Positions 1 through 14,000 of a DNA stretch of 64,000 nt are shown piece after piece. The position numbers were made by a program, and so were the translations under genes. Position 1 is the stretch's first letter, and each line of letters begins with the position of its first letter. The notes beneath the pieces were generated by a model. The model was not told the DNA's origin. It worked only from the letters and a program-made list of their open reading frames with translations, and did not search any database. The DNA comes from Antedon mediterranea (Eukaryota; Echinodermata; Crinoidea; Comatulida; Antedonidae): positions 22,818,432-22,882,431 of the forward strand of contig NC_092679.1 of NCBI RefSeq assembly GCF_964355755.1, read 5' to 3'.

Positions 1-14
1 GTTATTATTGCCTA

Positions 15-23
15 ACGAGTGAG
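15..23. repeat. Left target-site duplication of the giant foldback element
   Basis: The 9 bases ACGAGTGAG lie immediately before the first base of the left terminal inverted repeat. The identical 9 bases follow the last base of the right terminal repeat at 15353-15361. A perfect 9-bp duplication exactly abutting both ends marks a transposition event and fixes the element boundaries. Confidence 0.93.
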
Positions 24-172
24 GCTTGTGTCAAGCTAGCCAACAATAAGCCAGCCAACAATAAGCCAGCCCACTTTTATTTTTTCCAGCCAACAATAAC
101 TATGAAACGCCGTTTGTGCATTCTTTACATTTTCATTGTTACTTATGGCTTTTATGGTATTAGGAATTAAAT
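24..172 (+). repeat. Left outer inverted repeat with 15-bp sub-repeats
   Basis: This unique-sequence outer domain carries 15-bp sub-repeats of the form CCAGCCAACAATAAG: copies at 36-50 (one change), 51-65, a partial at 66-72 and another at 86-100 (last base changed). It continues to about 172, where the first ~184-bp unit starts. Its reverse complement at 15203-15352 is nearly perfect. In other foldback elements such outer domains are thought to be the transposase-binding end; that role is inferred here. Confidence 0.9.
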
Positions 173-3100
173 ATTTGTGAGAAAAACGGCGGATTGTTCC
201 TGGGATTCACTAGGTGGGATTATACTAGGGTACCCCCTTAGTCGTCCAGTATAAGTTAGAGTGGGACCAATGGTCCCGTTTACTCAGCCCTCATCTTTAA
301 AATTTGAGTGTAACTCAATTACAATTTTTAAAATATAGTTAAATTTGAAACTGTATTTGTGAGAAAATGGCGGATTGTTCCTGGGAGTCACTTGGTGGGA
401 TTATACTAGGGTACCCCCTTAGTCGTCCAGTATAAGTTAGAGTGCGACCACTGGTCCCGTTTACTCAGCCCTCATCTTTAAAATTTGAGTGTAACTCAAT
501 TACAATTTTTAAAATATAGTTAAATTTGAAACTGTATTGGTGAGAAAATGGCGGATTGTTCCTGGGAGTCACTTGGTGGGATTATACTAGGATACCTCCT
601 TAGTCGTACACTATAAGTTAGAGTGGGACCACTGGTACCATTTACTCAGCCCTCATCTTTTAAATTTGAGTGTAACTCATTTACGATTTAAAAAATATAG
701 TGAAATTTGATACTGTATTTGTGAGAAAATGGCGGATTGTTCCTGGGAGTCACTTGGTGGGATTATACTAGGGTACCTCCTTAGTTGTCCAGTATAAGTT
801 AGAGTGGGACCACTGGTCCCGTTTACTCAGCCCTCATCTTTAACATTTGAGTGTAACTCATTTACGATTTTTAAAATATAGTGAAATTTGATACTGTATT
901 TGTGAGAAAACGGCGGATTGTTCCTGAGAGTCACTTGGTGGGATTATACTAGGGTGCCTCCTTAGTAGTCCAGTATAAGTTAGAGTGGGACCACTGGTCC
1001 CGTTTACTCAGCCCTCATCTTTTAAATTTGAGTGTAACTCATTTACGATTTAAAAAATATAGTGAAATTAGATACTGTATTTGTGAGAAAACGGCGGATT
1101 GTTCCTGGGAGTCACATGGTGGCATTATACTAAGGTACGCCCTTAGTCGTCCAGTATAAGTTAGAGTGCGACCACTGGTTCCGTTTACTCAGCCCTCATC
1201 TTTTAAATTTGAGTGTAACTCAATTACGGTAAACATTTTTAAAATATAGTGAAAATTGATACTGTATTTGTGAGAAAATGGCGGATTTTTCCTTGGAGTC
1301 ACTTGGTGGGATTATACTAGGGTACCTCCTTAGTTGTCCAGTAGAAGTTAGAGTGGGACCACTGGTCCCGTTTACTCAGCCCTCATCTTTAACGTTTGAG
1401 GGTAACTCAATTACGATTAATATTTTAAAATATAGTGAAATTTGATACTGTATTTGTGAGAAAATGGCGGATTGTTCCCGAGAGTCACTTGGTGGGATTA
1501 TACTAGGGTACCTCCTTAGTTGTCCAGTTTAAGTTAGAGTGGGACCACTGGTCCCGTTTACTCAGCCCTTATCTTTAAAATTTGAGTGTAACTCATTTAC
1601 GATTAATATTTTAAAATATAGTGAAATTTGATACTGTATTTGTGAGAAAATGGCGGATTGTTCCTGGGAGCCACTTGGTGGGATTATACTAGGGTACCTC
1701 CTTAGTTGTCCAGTATAAGTTAGAGTGGGACCACTGGTCCCGTTTACTCAGCCCTCATCTTTAAAATTTGAGTGTAACTCATTTACGATTTTAAAAATAT
1801 AGTGAAATTTGATACTGTATTTGTGAGAAAACGGCGGATTGTTCCTGGGAGTCACATGGTGGCATTATACTAAGGTACGTCCTTAGTCGTCCAGTAGAAG
1901 TTAGAGTGGGACCACTGGTCCCGTTTACTCAGCCCTCATCTTTAACATTTGAGTGTAACTCAATTACGATTAATATTTTAAAATATAGTGAAATTTGATA
2001 CTGTATTTGTGAGAAAATGGCGGATTGTTCCCGAGAGTCACTTGGTGGGATTATACTAGGGTACCTCCTTAGTTGTCCAGTTTAAGTTAGAGTGGGACCA
2101 CTGGTCCCGTTTACTCCGCCCTTATCTTTAAAATTTGAGTGTAACTCAATTACGGTAAAACATTTTAAAATATAGTGAAAATTGATACTGTATTTGTGAG
2201 AAAATGGCGGATTGTTCCTGGGAGCCACTTGGTGAGATTTTACTAGGGTACCCCCTTAGTTGTGCAGTATAAGTTAGAGTGGGACCACGGGTCCCGTTTA
2301 CTCAGCCCTCATCTTTAAAATTTGAGTGTAACTCATTTACGATTTTTAAAATATAGTAAAATTTGAAACTGTATTTGTGAGAAAACGGCGGATTGTTCCT
2401 GAGAGTCACTTGGTGGGATTATATTAGGGTACCTCCTTAGTTGTCCAGTATAAGTTAGAGTGGGACCACTGGTCCCGTTTGCTCAGCCCTCATATTTAAA
2501 ATTTGAGTGTAACTCATTTACGATTTTAAAAATATAGTGAAATTTGATACTGTATTTGTGAGAAAACGGCGGATTGTTCCTGGGAGTCACATGGTGGCAT
2601 TATACTAAGGTACGTCCTTAGTCGTCCAGTATAAGTTAGAGTGCGACCACTGGTTCCGTTTACTCAGCCCTCATGTTTTAAATTTGAGTGTAACTCAATT
2701 ACTGTAAAAAATTTTAAAATATAGTGAAAATTGATACTGTATTTGTGAGAAAATGGCGGATTGTTCCTTGGATTCACTTGGTGGGATTATACTAAGGTAC
2801 CTCCTTAGTTGTCCAGTAGAAGTTAGAGTGGGACCACTGGTCCCGTTTACTCAGCCCTCATCTTTAACGTTTGAGTGTAACTCAATTACGATTAATATTT
2901 TAAAATATAGTGAAATTTGATACTGTATTTGTGAGAAAATGGCGGATTGTTCCTGGGATTCACTTGGTGGGATTATACTAGGGTACCTCCTTAGTTGTCC
3001 AGTATAAGTTAGAGTGGGACCACTGGTCCCGTTTACTCAGCCCTCATCTTTAACATTTGAGTGTAACTCATTTACGATTTTTAAAATATAGTGAAATTTG

Positions 3101-6100
3101 ATACTGTATTTGTGAGAAAACGGCGGATTGTTCCTGAGAGTCACTTGGTGGGATTATACTAGGGTGACTCCTTAGTAGTCCAGTATAAGTTAGAGTGGGA
3201 CCACTGGTCCCGTTTACTCAGCCCTCATCTTTTAAATTTGAGTGTAACTCATTTACGATTTTAAAAATATAGTGAAATTAGATACTGTATTTGTGAGAAA
3301 ACGGCGGATTGTTCCTGGGAGTCACATGGTGGCATTATACTAAGGTACGCCCTTAGTCGTCCAGTATAAGTTAGAGTGCGACCACTGGTTCCGTTTACTC
3401 AGCCCTCATCTTTTAAATTTGAGTGTAACTCAATTACGGTAAAAATTTTTAAAATATAGTGAAAATTGATACTGTATTTGTGAGAAAATGGCGGATTGTT
3501 CCTTGGAGTCACTTGGTGGGATTATACTAGGGTACCTCCTTAGTTGTCCAGTAGAAGTTAGAGTGGGACCACTGGTCCCGTTTACTCAGCCCTCATCTTT
3601 AACGTTTGAGGGTAACTCAATTACGATTAATATTTTAAAATATAGTGAAATTTGATACTGTATTTGTGAGAAAATGGCGGATTGTTCCCGAGAGTCACTT
3701 GGTGGGATTATACTAGGGTACCTCTTTAGTTGTCCAGTTTAAGTTAGAGTGGGACCACTGGTCCCGTTTACTCAGCCCTAATCTTTAAAATTTGAGTGTA
3801 ACTCATTTACGATTAATATTTTAAAATATAGTGAAATTTGATACTGTATTTGTGAGAAAATGGCAGATTGTTCCTGGGAGCCAATTGGTGGGATTATACT
3901 AGGGTACCCCCTTAGTTGTGCAGTATAAGTTAGAGTGGGACCACTGGTTCCGTTTACTCAGGCCTCATCTTTAAAATTTGAGTGTAACTCATTTACGATT
4001 TTTAAAATATAGTAAAATTTGAAACTGTATTTGTGAGAAAACGGCGGATTGTTCCTGAGAGTCACTTGGTGGGATTATACTAAGGTACCTCCTTAGTTGT
4101 CCAGTATAAGTTAGAGTGGGACCACTGGTCCCGTTTACTCAGCCCTCATCCTTAAAATTTGAGTGTAACTCATTTACGATTTTAAAAATATAGTGAAATT
4201 TGATACTGTATTTGTGAGAAAACGGCGGATTGTTCCTGGGAGTCACATGGTGGAATTATACTAAGGTACGTCCTTAGTCGTCCAGTAGAAGTTAGAGTGG
4301 GACCACTGGTCCCGTTTACTCAGCCCTCATCTTTAACGTTTGAGTGTAACTCAATTACGATTAATATTTTAAAATATAGTGAAATTTGATACTGTATTTG
4401 TGAGAAAATGGCGGATTGTTCCCGAGAGTCACTTGGTGGGATTATACTAGGGTACCTCCTTAGTTGTCCAGTTTAAGTTAGAGTGGGACCACTGGTCCCG
4501 TTTACTCAGCCCTTATCTTTAAAATTTGAGTGTAACTCAATTACGGTAAAACATTTTAAAATATAGTGAAAAATGATACTGTATTTGTGAGAAAATGGCG
4601 GATTTTTCATTGGAGTCACTTGGTGGGATTATACTAGGGTACCTCCTTAGTTGTCCAGTAGAAGTTAGAGTAGGACCACTGGTCCCGTTTACTCAGCCCT
4701 CATCTTTAACGTTTGAGTGTAACTCAATTACGATTAATATTGTAAAATATAGTGAAATTTGATACTGTATTTGTGAGAAAATGGCGGATTGTTCCCGAGA
4801 GTCACTTGGTGGGATTATACTAAGGTACCTCCTTAGTTGTCCAGTAGAAGTTAGAGTGGGACCACTGGTCCCGTTTACTCAGCCCTCATCTTTAACGTTT
4901 GAGTGTAACTCAATTACGATTAATATTTTAAAATATAGTGAAATTTGATACTGTATTTGTGAGAAAATGGCGGATTGTTCCTGGGAGTCACTTGGTGGGA
5001 TTATACTAGGGTACCTCCTTAGTTGTCCAGTATAAGTTAGAGTGGGACCACTGGTCCCGTTTACTCAGCCCTCATCTTTAACATTTGAGTGTAACTCATT
5101 TACGATTTTTAAAATATAGTGAAATTTGATACTGTATTTGTGAGAAAACGGCGGATTGTTCCTGAGAGTCACTTGGTGGGATTATACTAGGGTGACTCCT
5201 TAGTAGTCCAGTATAAGTTAGAGTGGGACCACTGGTCCCGTTTACTCAGCCCTCATCTTTTAAATTTGAGTGTAACTCATTTACGATTTTAAAAATATAG
5301 TGAAATTAGATACTGTATTTGTGAGAAAACGGCGGATTGTTCCTGGGAGTCACATGGTGGCATTATACTAAGGTACGCCCTTAGTCGTCCAGTATAAGTT
5401 AGAGTGTGACCACTGGTTCCGTTTACTCAGCCCTCATCTTTTAAATTTGAGTGTAACTCAATTACGGTAAAAAATTTTTTAAAATATAGTGAAAATTGAT
5501 ACTGTATTTGTGAGAAAATGGCGGATTTTTCCTTGGAGTCACTTGGTGGGATTATACTAGGGTACCTCCTTAGTTGTCCAGTAGAAGTTAGAGTGGGACC
5601 ACTGGTCCCGTTTACTCAGCCCTCATCTTTAACGTTTGAGGGTAACTCAATTACGATTAATATTTTAAAATATAGTGAAATTTGATACTGTATTTGTGAG
5701 AAAATGGCGGATTGTTCCCGAGAGTCACTTGGTGGGATTATACTAGGGTACCTCTTTAGTTGTCCAGTTTAAGTTAGAGTGGGACCACTGGTCCCGTTTA
5801 CTCAGCCCTAATCTTTAAAATTTGAGTGTAACTCATTTACGATTAATATTTTAAAATATAGTGAAATTTGATACTGTATTTGTGAGAAAATGGCAGATTG
5901 TTCCTGGGAGCCAATTGGTGGGATTATACTAGGGTACCCCCTTAGTTGTGCAGTATAAGTTAGAGTGGGACCACTGGTTCCGTTTACTCAGGCCTCATCT
6001 TTAAAATTTGAGTGTAACTCATTTACGATTTTTAAAATATAGTAAAATTTGAAACTGTATTTGTGAGAAAACGGCGGATTGTTCCTGAGAGTCACTTGGT

Positions 6101-9100
6101 GGGATTATACTAAGGTACCTCCTTAGTTGTCCAGTATAAGTTAGAGTGGGACCACTGGTCCCGTTTACTCAGCCCTCATCCTTAAAATTTGAGTGTAACT
6201 CATTTACGATTTTAAAAATATAGTGAAATTTGACACTGTATTTGTGAGAAAACGGTGGATTGTTCCTGGGAGTCACATGGTGGAATTATACTAAGGTACG
6301 TCCTTAGTCGTCCAGTAGAAGTTAGAGTGGGACCACTGGTCCCGTTTACTCAGCCCTCATCTTTAACGTTTGAGTGTAACTCAATTACGATTAATATTTT
6401 AAAATATAGTGAAATTTGATACTGTATTTGTGAGAAAATGGCGGATTGTTCCCGAGAGTCACTTGGTGGGATTATACTAGGGTACCTCCTTAGTTGTCCA
6501 GTTTAAGTTAGAGTGGGACCACTGGTCCCGTTTACTCAGCCCTTATCTTTAAAATTTGAGTGTAACTCAATTACGGTAAAACATTTTAAAATATAGTGAA
6601 AATTGATACTGTATTTGTGAGAAAATGGCGGATTTTTCCTTGGAGTCACTTGGTGGGATTATACTAGGGTACCTCCTTAGTTGTCCAGTAGAAGTTAGAG
6701 TAGGACCACTGGTCCCGTTTACTCAGCCCTCATCTTTAACGTTTGAGTGTAACTCAATTACGATTAATATTGTAAAATATAGTGAAATTTGATACTGTAT
6801 TTGTGAGAAAATGGCGGATTGTTCCCGAGAGTCACTTGGTGGGATTATACTAAGGTACCTCCTTAGTTGTCCAGTTTAAGTTAGAGTGGGACCACTGGTT
6901 CCGTTTACTCAGCCCTTATCTTTAAAATTTGAGTGTAATTCATTTACGATTAATATTTTAAAATATAGTGAAATTTGATACTGTATTTGTGAGAAAATGG
7001 CGGATTGTTCCTGGGAGCCACTTGGTGAGATTATACTAGGGTACCCCCTTAGTTGTGCAGTATAAGTTAGAGTGGGACCACTGGTCCCGTTTACTCAGCC
7101 CTCATCTTTAAAATTTGAGTGTAACTCATTTACGATTTTTAAAATATAGTAAAATTTGAAACTGTATTTGTGAGAAAACGGCGGATTGTTCCTGAAAGTC
7201 ACTTGGTGGGATTATACTAGGGTACCTCCTTAGTTGTCCAGTATAAGTTAGAGTGGGACCACTGGTCCCGTTTACTCAGCCCTCATCTTTAAAATTTGAG
7301 TGTAACTCATTTACGATTTTAAAAATATAGTGAAATTTGATACTGTATTTGTGAGAAAACGGCGGATTGTTCCTGGGAGTCACATGGTGGCATTATACTA
7401 GGGTACGTCCTTAGTCGTCCAGTATAAGTTAGAATGCGACCACTGGTTCCGTTTACTCAGCCCTCATGTTTTAAATTTGAGTGTAACTCAATTACTGTAA
7501 AAAATTTTAAAATATAGTGAAAATTGATACTGTATTTGTGAGAAAATGGCGGATTGTTCCTTGGATTCACTTGGTGGGATTATACTAAGGTACCTCCTTA
7601 GTTGTCCAGTAGAAGTTAGAGTGGGACCACTGGTCCCGTTTACTCAGCCCTCATCTTTAACGTTTGAGTGTAACTCAATTACGATTAATATTTTAAAATA
7701 TAGTGAAATTTGATACTGTATTTGTGAGAAAATGGCGGATTGTTCCCGAGAGTCACTTGGTGGGATTATACTAGTGTACCTCCTTAGTTGTCCAGTTTAA
7801 GTTAGAGTGGGACCACTGGTCCTGTTTACGCAGCCCTTATCTTTAAAATTTGAGTGTAACTCATTTACGATTAATATTTTAAAATATAGTGAAATTTGAT
7901 ACTGTATTTGTGAGAAAATGGCGGATTGTTCCTGGGAGCCACTTGGTGGGATTATACTAGGGTACGCCCTTAGTTGTGCAGTATAAGTTAGAGTGGGACC
8001 ACTGGTCCCGTTTACTCAGCCCTCATCTTTAAAATTTGAGTGTAACTCATTTACGATTTTTAAAATATAGTAAAATTTGAAACTGTATTTGTGAGAAAAC
8101 GGCGGATTGTTCCTGAGAGTCACTTGGTGGGATTATAGTAGGGTACCTCCTTAGTTGTCCAGTATAAGTTAGAGTGGGACCACTGGTCCCGTTTACTCAG
8201 CCCTCATCTTTAAAATTTGAGTGTAACTCATTTACGATTTTTAAAATATAGTGAAATTTGATACTGTATTTGTGAGAAAACGGCGGATTGTTCCTGAAAG
8301 TCACTTGGTGGGATTATACTAGGGTACCCCCTTAGTCGTCCAGTATAAGTTAGAGTGGGACCACTGGTCCCGTTTACTCAGCCCTCATCTTTAAAATTTG
8401 AATGTAACTCATTTACGATTTTAAAATATAGTGAAAATTGATACTGTATTTGTGAGAAAATGGCGGATTGTTCCTTGGATTCACTTGGTGGGATTATACT
8501 AAGGTACCTCCTTAGTTGTCCAGTAGAAGTTAGAGTGGGACCACTGGTCCCGTTTACTCAGCCCTCATCTTTAACGTTTGAGTGTAACTCAATTACGATT
8601 AATATTTTAAAATATAGTGAAATTTGATACTGTATTTGTGAGAAAATGGCGGATTGTTCCCGAGAGTCACTTGGTGGGATTATACTAGTGTACCTCCTTA
8701 GTTGTCCAGTTTAAGTTAGAGTGGGACCACTGGTCCTGTTTACGCAGCCCTTATCTTTAAAATTTGAGTGTAACTCATTTACGATTAATATTTTAAAATA
8801 TAGTGAAATTTGATACTGTATTTATGAGAAAATGGCGGATTGTTCCTGGGAGCCACTTGGTGGGATTATACTAGGGTACGCCCTTAGTTGTGCAGTATAA
8901 GTTATAGTGGGACCACTGGTCCCGTTTACTCAGCCCTCATCTTTAAAATTTGAGTGTAACTCATTTACGATTTTTAAAATATAGTAAAATTTGAAACTGT
9001 ATTTGTGAGAAAACGGCGGATTGTTCCTGAGAGTCACTTGGTGGGATTATAGTAGGGTACCTCCTTAGTTGTCCAGTATAAGTTAGAGTGGGACCACTGG

Positions 9101-11019
9101 TCCCGTTTACTCAGCCCTCATCCTTAAAATTTGAGTGTAACTCATTTACGATTTTTAAAATATAGTGAAATTTGATACTGTATTTGTGAGAAAACGGCGG
9201 ATTGTTCCTGAAAGTCACTTGGTGGGATTATACTAGGGTACCCCCTTAGTCGTCCAGTATAAGTTAGAGTGGGACCACTGGTCCCGTTTACTCAGCCCTC
9301 ATCTTTAAAATTTGAGTGTAACTCATTTACGATTTTAAAAATATAGTGAAATTTGATACTGTATTTGTGAGAAAACGGCGGATTGTTCCTGGGAGTCACA
9401 TGGTGGCATTATACTAAGGTACGTCCTTAGTCGTCCAGTAGAAGTTAGAGTGGGACCACTGGTCCCGTTTACTCAGCCATCATCTTTAACGTTTGAGTGT
9501 AACTCAATTACGAATAATATTTTAAAATATAGTGAAATTTGATACTGTATTTGTGAGAAAATGGCGGATTGTTCCCGAGAGTCACTTGGTGGGATTATAC
9601 TAGGGTACCTCCTTAGTTGTCCAGTAGAAGTTAGAGGGGGACCACACTGGTCCCGTTTATTCAGCCCTCATCTTTAACGTTTGAGTGTAACTCAATTACG
9701 ATTAATATTGTAAAATATAGTGAAATTTGATACTGTATTTGTGAGAAAATGGCGGATTGTTCCCGAGAGTCACTTGGTGGGATTATACTAGGGTACCTCC
9801 TTAGTGGTCCAGTTTAAGTTAGAGTGGGACCACTGGTCCCGTTTACTCAGCCCTTATCTTTAAAATTTGAGTGTAACTCATTTACGATTAATATTTTAAA
9901 ATATAGTGAAATTTGATACTGTATTTGTGAGAAAATGGCGGATTGTTCCTGGGAGCCACTTGGTGGGATTATACTAGGGTACCCTCTTAGTTGTGCAGTA
10001 TAAGTTAGAGTGGGACCACTGGTCCCGTTTACTCAGCCCTCATCTTTAAAATTTGAGTGTAACTCATTTACGATTTTTAGAATATAGTAAAATTTGAAAC
10101 TGTATTTGTGAGAAAACGGCGGATTGTTCCTGAGAGTCACTTGGTGGGATTATACTAGGGTACCTCCTTAGTTGTCCAGTATAAGTTAGAGTGGGACCAC
10201 TGGTCCCGTTTACTCAGCCCTCATCTTTAAAATTTGAGTGTAACTCATTTACGATTTTAAAAATATAGTGAAATTTGATACTGTATTTGTGAGAAAACGG
10301 CGGATTGTTCCTGGGAGTCAAATGGTGGCATTATACTAAGGTACGTCCTTAGTCGTCCAGTATAAGTTGGAGTGCGACCACTGGTTCCGTTTACTCAGCC
10401 CTCATCTTTTAAATTTGAGTGTAACTCAATTACGGTAAAAAAATTTAAAATATAGTGAAAATTGATACTGTATTTGTGAGAAAATGGCGGATTGTTCCTT
10501 GGAGTCACTTGGTGGAATTATACTAGGGTACCTCCTTAGTTGTCCAGTAGAAGTTAGAGTGGGACCACTGGTCCCGTTTACTCAGCCCTCATCTTTAAAA
10601 TTTGAGTGTAACTCATTTACGATTTTTAAAATATAGTAAAATTTGAAACTGTATTTGTGAGAAAACGGCGGATTGTTCCTGAGAGTCACTTGGTGGGATT
10701 ATAGTAGGGTACCTCCTTAGTTGTCCAGTATAAGTTAGAGTGGGACCACTGGTCCCGTTTACTCAGCCCTCATCTTTAAAATTTGAGTGTAACTCATTTA
10801 CGATTTTTAAAATATAGTGAAATTTGATACTGTATTTGTGAGAAAACGGCGGATTGTTCCTGAAAGTCACTTGGTGGGATTATACTAGGGTACCCCCTTA
10901 GTCGTCCAGTATAAGTTAGAGTGGGACCACTGGTCCCGTTTACTCAGCCCTCATCTTTAAAATTTGAGTGTAACTCATTTACGATTTTTAAAATATAGTT
11001 TAGAGTGGGACCACTGGTA
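173..11019 (+). repeat. Left arm: ~59 forward copies of a ~184-bp tandem repeat
   Basis: I counted about 59 unit starts at the recurring TATTTGTGAGAAAA phrase, with spacing mostly 181-190 bp. In order, each unit holds TGTGAGAAAAYGGCGGATTG, a GTCACTTGGTGGG stretch, a GGTACC core, the near-perfect palindrome GGGACCACTGGTCCC, TTTACTCAGCCCTCATC, the short inverted repeat GAGTGTAACTC, and an AT-rich TTTAAAATATAGT spacer. Length variation comes mainly from two spacer types (with or without GATTAATATT). Groups of variants recur in the same order, showing multi-unit duplication. No coding signal is seen. Confidence 0.95.
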
Positions 11020-11080
11020 CAAATTTCACTATATTTTATTTTTTTAATTTTTTTTATTTATTAATTTAAAAGATGAGGGC
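10990..11080. other. Inversion junction at the centre of the foldback element
   Basis: The last forward unit runs into AAATATAGT at about 11000. It is followed by a forward fragment, TAGAGTGGGACCACTGGTAC, to 11020. From 11021 the sequence reads AAATTTCACTATATTTTA, which is the reverse-orientation unit. The next 50 bases are unusually T-rich before normal reverse units resume at about 11070. There is thus essentially no loop of unique DNA between the arms. Confidence 0.88.
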
Positions 11081-14000
11081 TGAGTAAACGGAACAAGTGG
11101 TACCACTCTAACTTTTACTGGACGACCAAGGAGGTACCCTAGTACAATCCCACCAAGTGACTCTCAGGAACAATCCGCCATTTTTTCACAAATACAGTTT
11201 CAAATTTCACTATATTTTAAAAATCGTAAATGAGTTACACTCAAATTTTAAAAATGAGGGCTGAGTAAACGGGACCAGTGGTCCCACTCTAACTTATACT
11301 GGACGACTAAGTGGGTACCCAAGTATAATCCCACCAAGTGACTCCCAGGAACAATCCGCCATTTTCTCACAAATACAGTATCAAATTTCACTATATTTTT
11401 AAAATCGTAAATGAGTTACACTCAAATTTTAAAGATGAGGGCTGAGTAAACCGGACCAGTGGTCCCACTCTAACTTATACTGGACGACTAAGGGGGTACC
11501 CTAGTATAATCCCACCAAGTGACTGCCAGGAACAATCCGCCATTTTCTCACAAATACAGTATCAAATTTCACTATATTTTAAAATATTAATCGTAATTGA
11601 GTTACACTCAAATTTTAAAGATAAGGGCTGAGTAAACGGGACCAGTGGTCCCACTCTAACTTAAACTGGACAACTAAGGAGGTACCCTAGTATAATCCCA
11701 CCAAGTGACTCCCAGGAACAATCCGCCATTTTCTCACAAATACAGTATCAATTTTCACTATATTTTAAATTTTTTTATCGTAATTGAGTTACACTCAAAT
11801 TTAAAAGATGAGGGCTTAGTAAACGGAACCAGTGGTCCCACTATAACTTATACTGGACGACTAATCCCACCAAGTGACTCTCAGGAACAATCCGCCGTTT
11901 TCTCACAAATACAGTTTCAAATTTCACTATAATTTAAAAATCGTAAATGAGTTACACTCAAATTTTAAAGATGAGGGCTGAGTAAACGGGACAAGTGGTC
12001 CCACTCTAACTTATACTGGACGACTAAGGGGGTACCCTAGTATAATCCCACCAAGTGACTCCAAGGAACAATCCGCCATTTTCTCACAAATACAGTATCA
12101 AATTTCACTATATTTTAAAAATCGTAAATGAGTTACACTCAAATTTTAAAGATGAGGGCTGAGTAAACCGGACCAGTGGTCCCACTCTAACTTATACTGG
12201 ACGACTAAGGAGGTACCCTAGTATAATCCCACCAAGTGACTCCCAGGAACAATCCGCCATTTTCTCACAAATACAGTATCAATTTTCACTATATTTTAAA
12301 TTTTTTTATCGTAATTGAGTTACACTCAAATTTAAAAGATGAGGGCTGAGTAAACGGAACCAGTGGTCGCACTCTAACTTATACTGGACGACTAAGGACG
12401 TACCTTAGTATAATCCCACCATGTGACTCCCAGGAAAAATCCGCCGTTTTCTCACAAATACAGTATCTAATTTCTCTATATTTTTAAAATCGTAAATGAG
12501 TTACACTCAAATTTAAAAGATGAGGGCTGAGTAAACGGGACCAGTGGTCCCACTCTAACTTCTACTGGACGACTAAGGAGGCACCCTAGTATAATCCCAC
12601 CAAGTGACTCTCAGGAACAATCCGCCGTTTTCTCACAAATACAGTATCAAATTTTACTATATTTTAAAAATCGTAAATGAGTTACACTCAAATTTAAAAG
12701 ATGAGGGCTGAGTAAACGGGACCAGTGGTCCCACTCTAACTTATACTGGACGACTAAGGGGGTACCCTAGTATAATCCCACCAAGTGACTCTAAGGAACA
12801 ATCCGCCGTTTTCTCACAAATACAGTATCAAATTTCACTATATTTTAAAAATCGTAAATGAGTTACACTCAAATTTTAAAGATGAGGGCTGAGTAAACGG
12901 GACCAGTGGTCCCACTCTAACTTATACTGGATAACTAAGAAGGTACCCTAGTATAATCCCACAAAGTGACTCCCAGGAACAATCCGCCATTTTCTCACAA
13001 ATACAGTATCAAATTTCACTATATTTTTTAAAATCGTAAATGAGTTACACTCAAATTTTAAAGATGAGGGCTTAGTAAACGGGACCAGTGGTCCCACTAT
13101 AACTTATACTGGACGACTAAGGGTACGGTGTACCCTAGTATAATCCCACCAAGTGACTCTCAGGAACAATCCGCCGTTTTCTCACAAATACAGTTTCAAA
13201 TTTCACTATATTTTAAAAATCGTAAATGAGTTACACTCAAATTTTAAAGATGAGGGCTTAGTAAACGGGACCAGTGGTCCCACTATAACTTATACTGGAC
13301 GACTAAAGGGGTACCCTAGTATAATCCCACCAAGTGACTCCAAGGAACAATCCGCCATTTTCTCACAAATACAGTATCAAATTTCACTATATTTTAAAAA
13401 TCGTAAATGAGTTACACTCAAATTTTAAAGATGAGGGCTGAGTAAACCGGACCAGTGGTCCCACTCTAACTAATACTGGACGACTAAGGAGGTACCCTAG
13501 TATAATCCCACCAAGTGACTCCCAGGAACAATCCGCCGTTTTCTCACAAATACAGTATCAAATTTCACTATATTTTAAAATATTAATCGTAATTGAGTTA
13601 CACTAAAAAACTTTAAAGATGAGGGCTGAGTAAACGGAACCAGTGGTCGCACTCTAACTTATACTGGACGACTAAGGACGTACCCTAGTATAATCCCACC
13701 AAGTGACTCCCAGGAACAATCCGCCATTTTCTCACAAATACAGTATCAATTTTCACTATATTTTAAAAATGTTATCGTAATTGAGTTACACTCAAATTTA
13801 AAAGATGAGGGCTGAGTAAACGGGACCAGTGGTCCCACTCTAACTTATAGTGGACGGATATGGAGGTTCCCTAGTATAATCCCACCAAGTGACTTCCAGG
13901 AACAATCCGCCATTTTCTTACAAATACAGTATCAAATTTCACTATATTTTAAAATATTAATCGTAAGTGAGTTAAACTCAAATTTAAAAGATGAGGGCTG

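Noticed and set aside
11705-13410. Open frames at 11705-11932 and 13153-13410 as genes
   Set aside because: Both are readings through the reverse-oriented ~184-bp repeat and share the same peptide phrases; no start or domain evidence.
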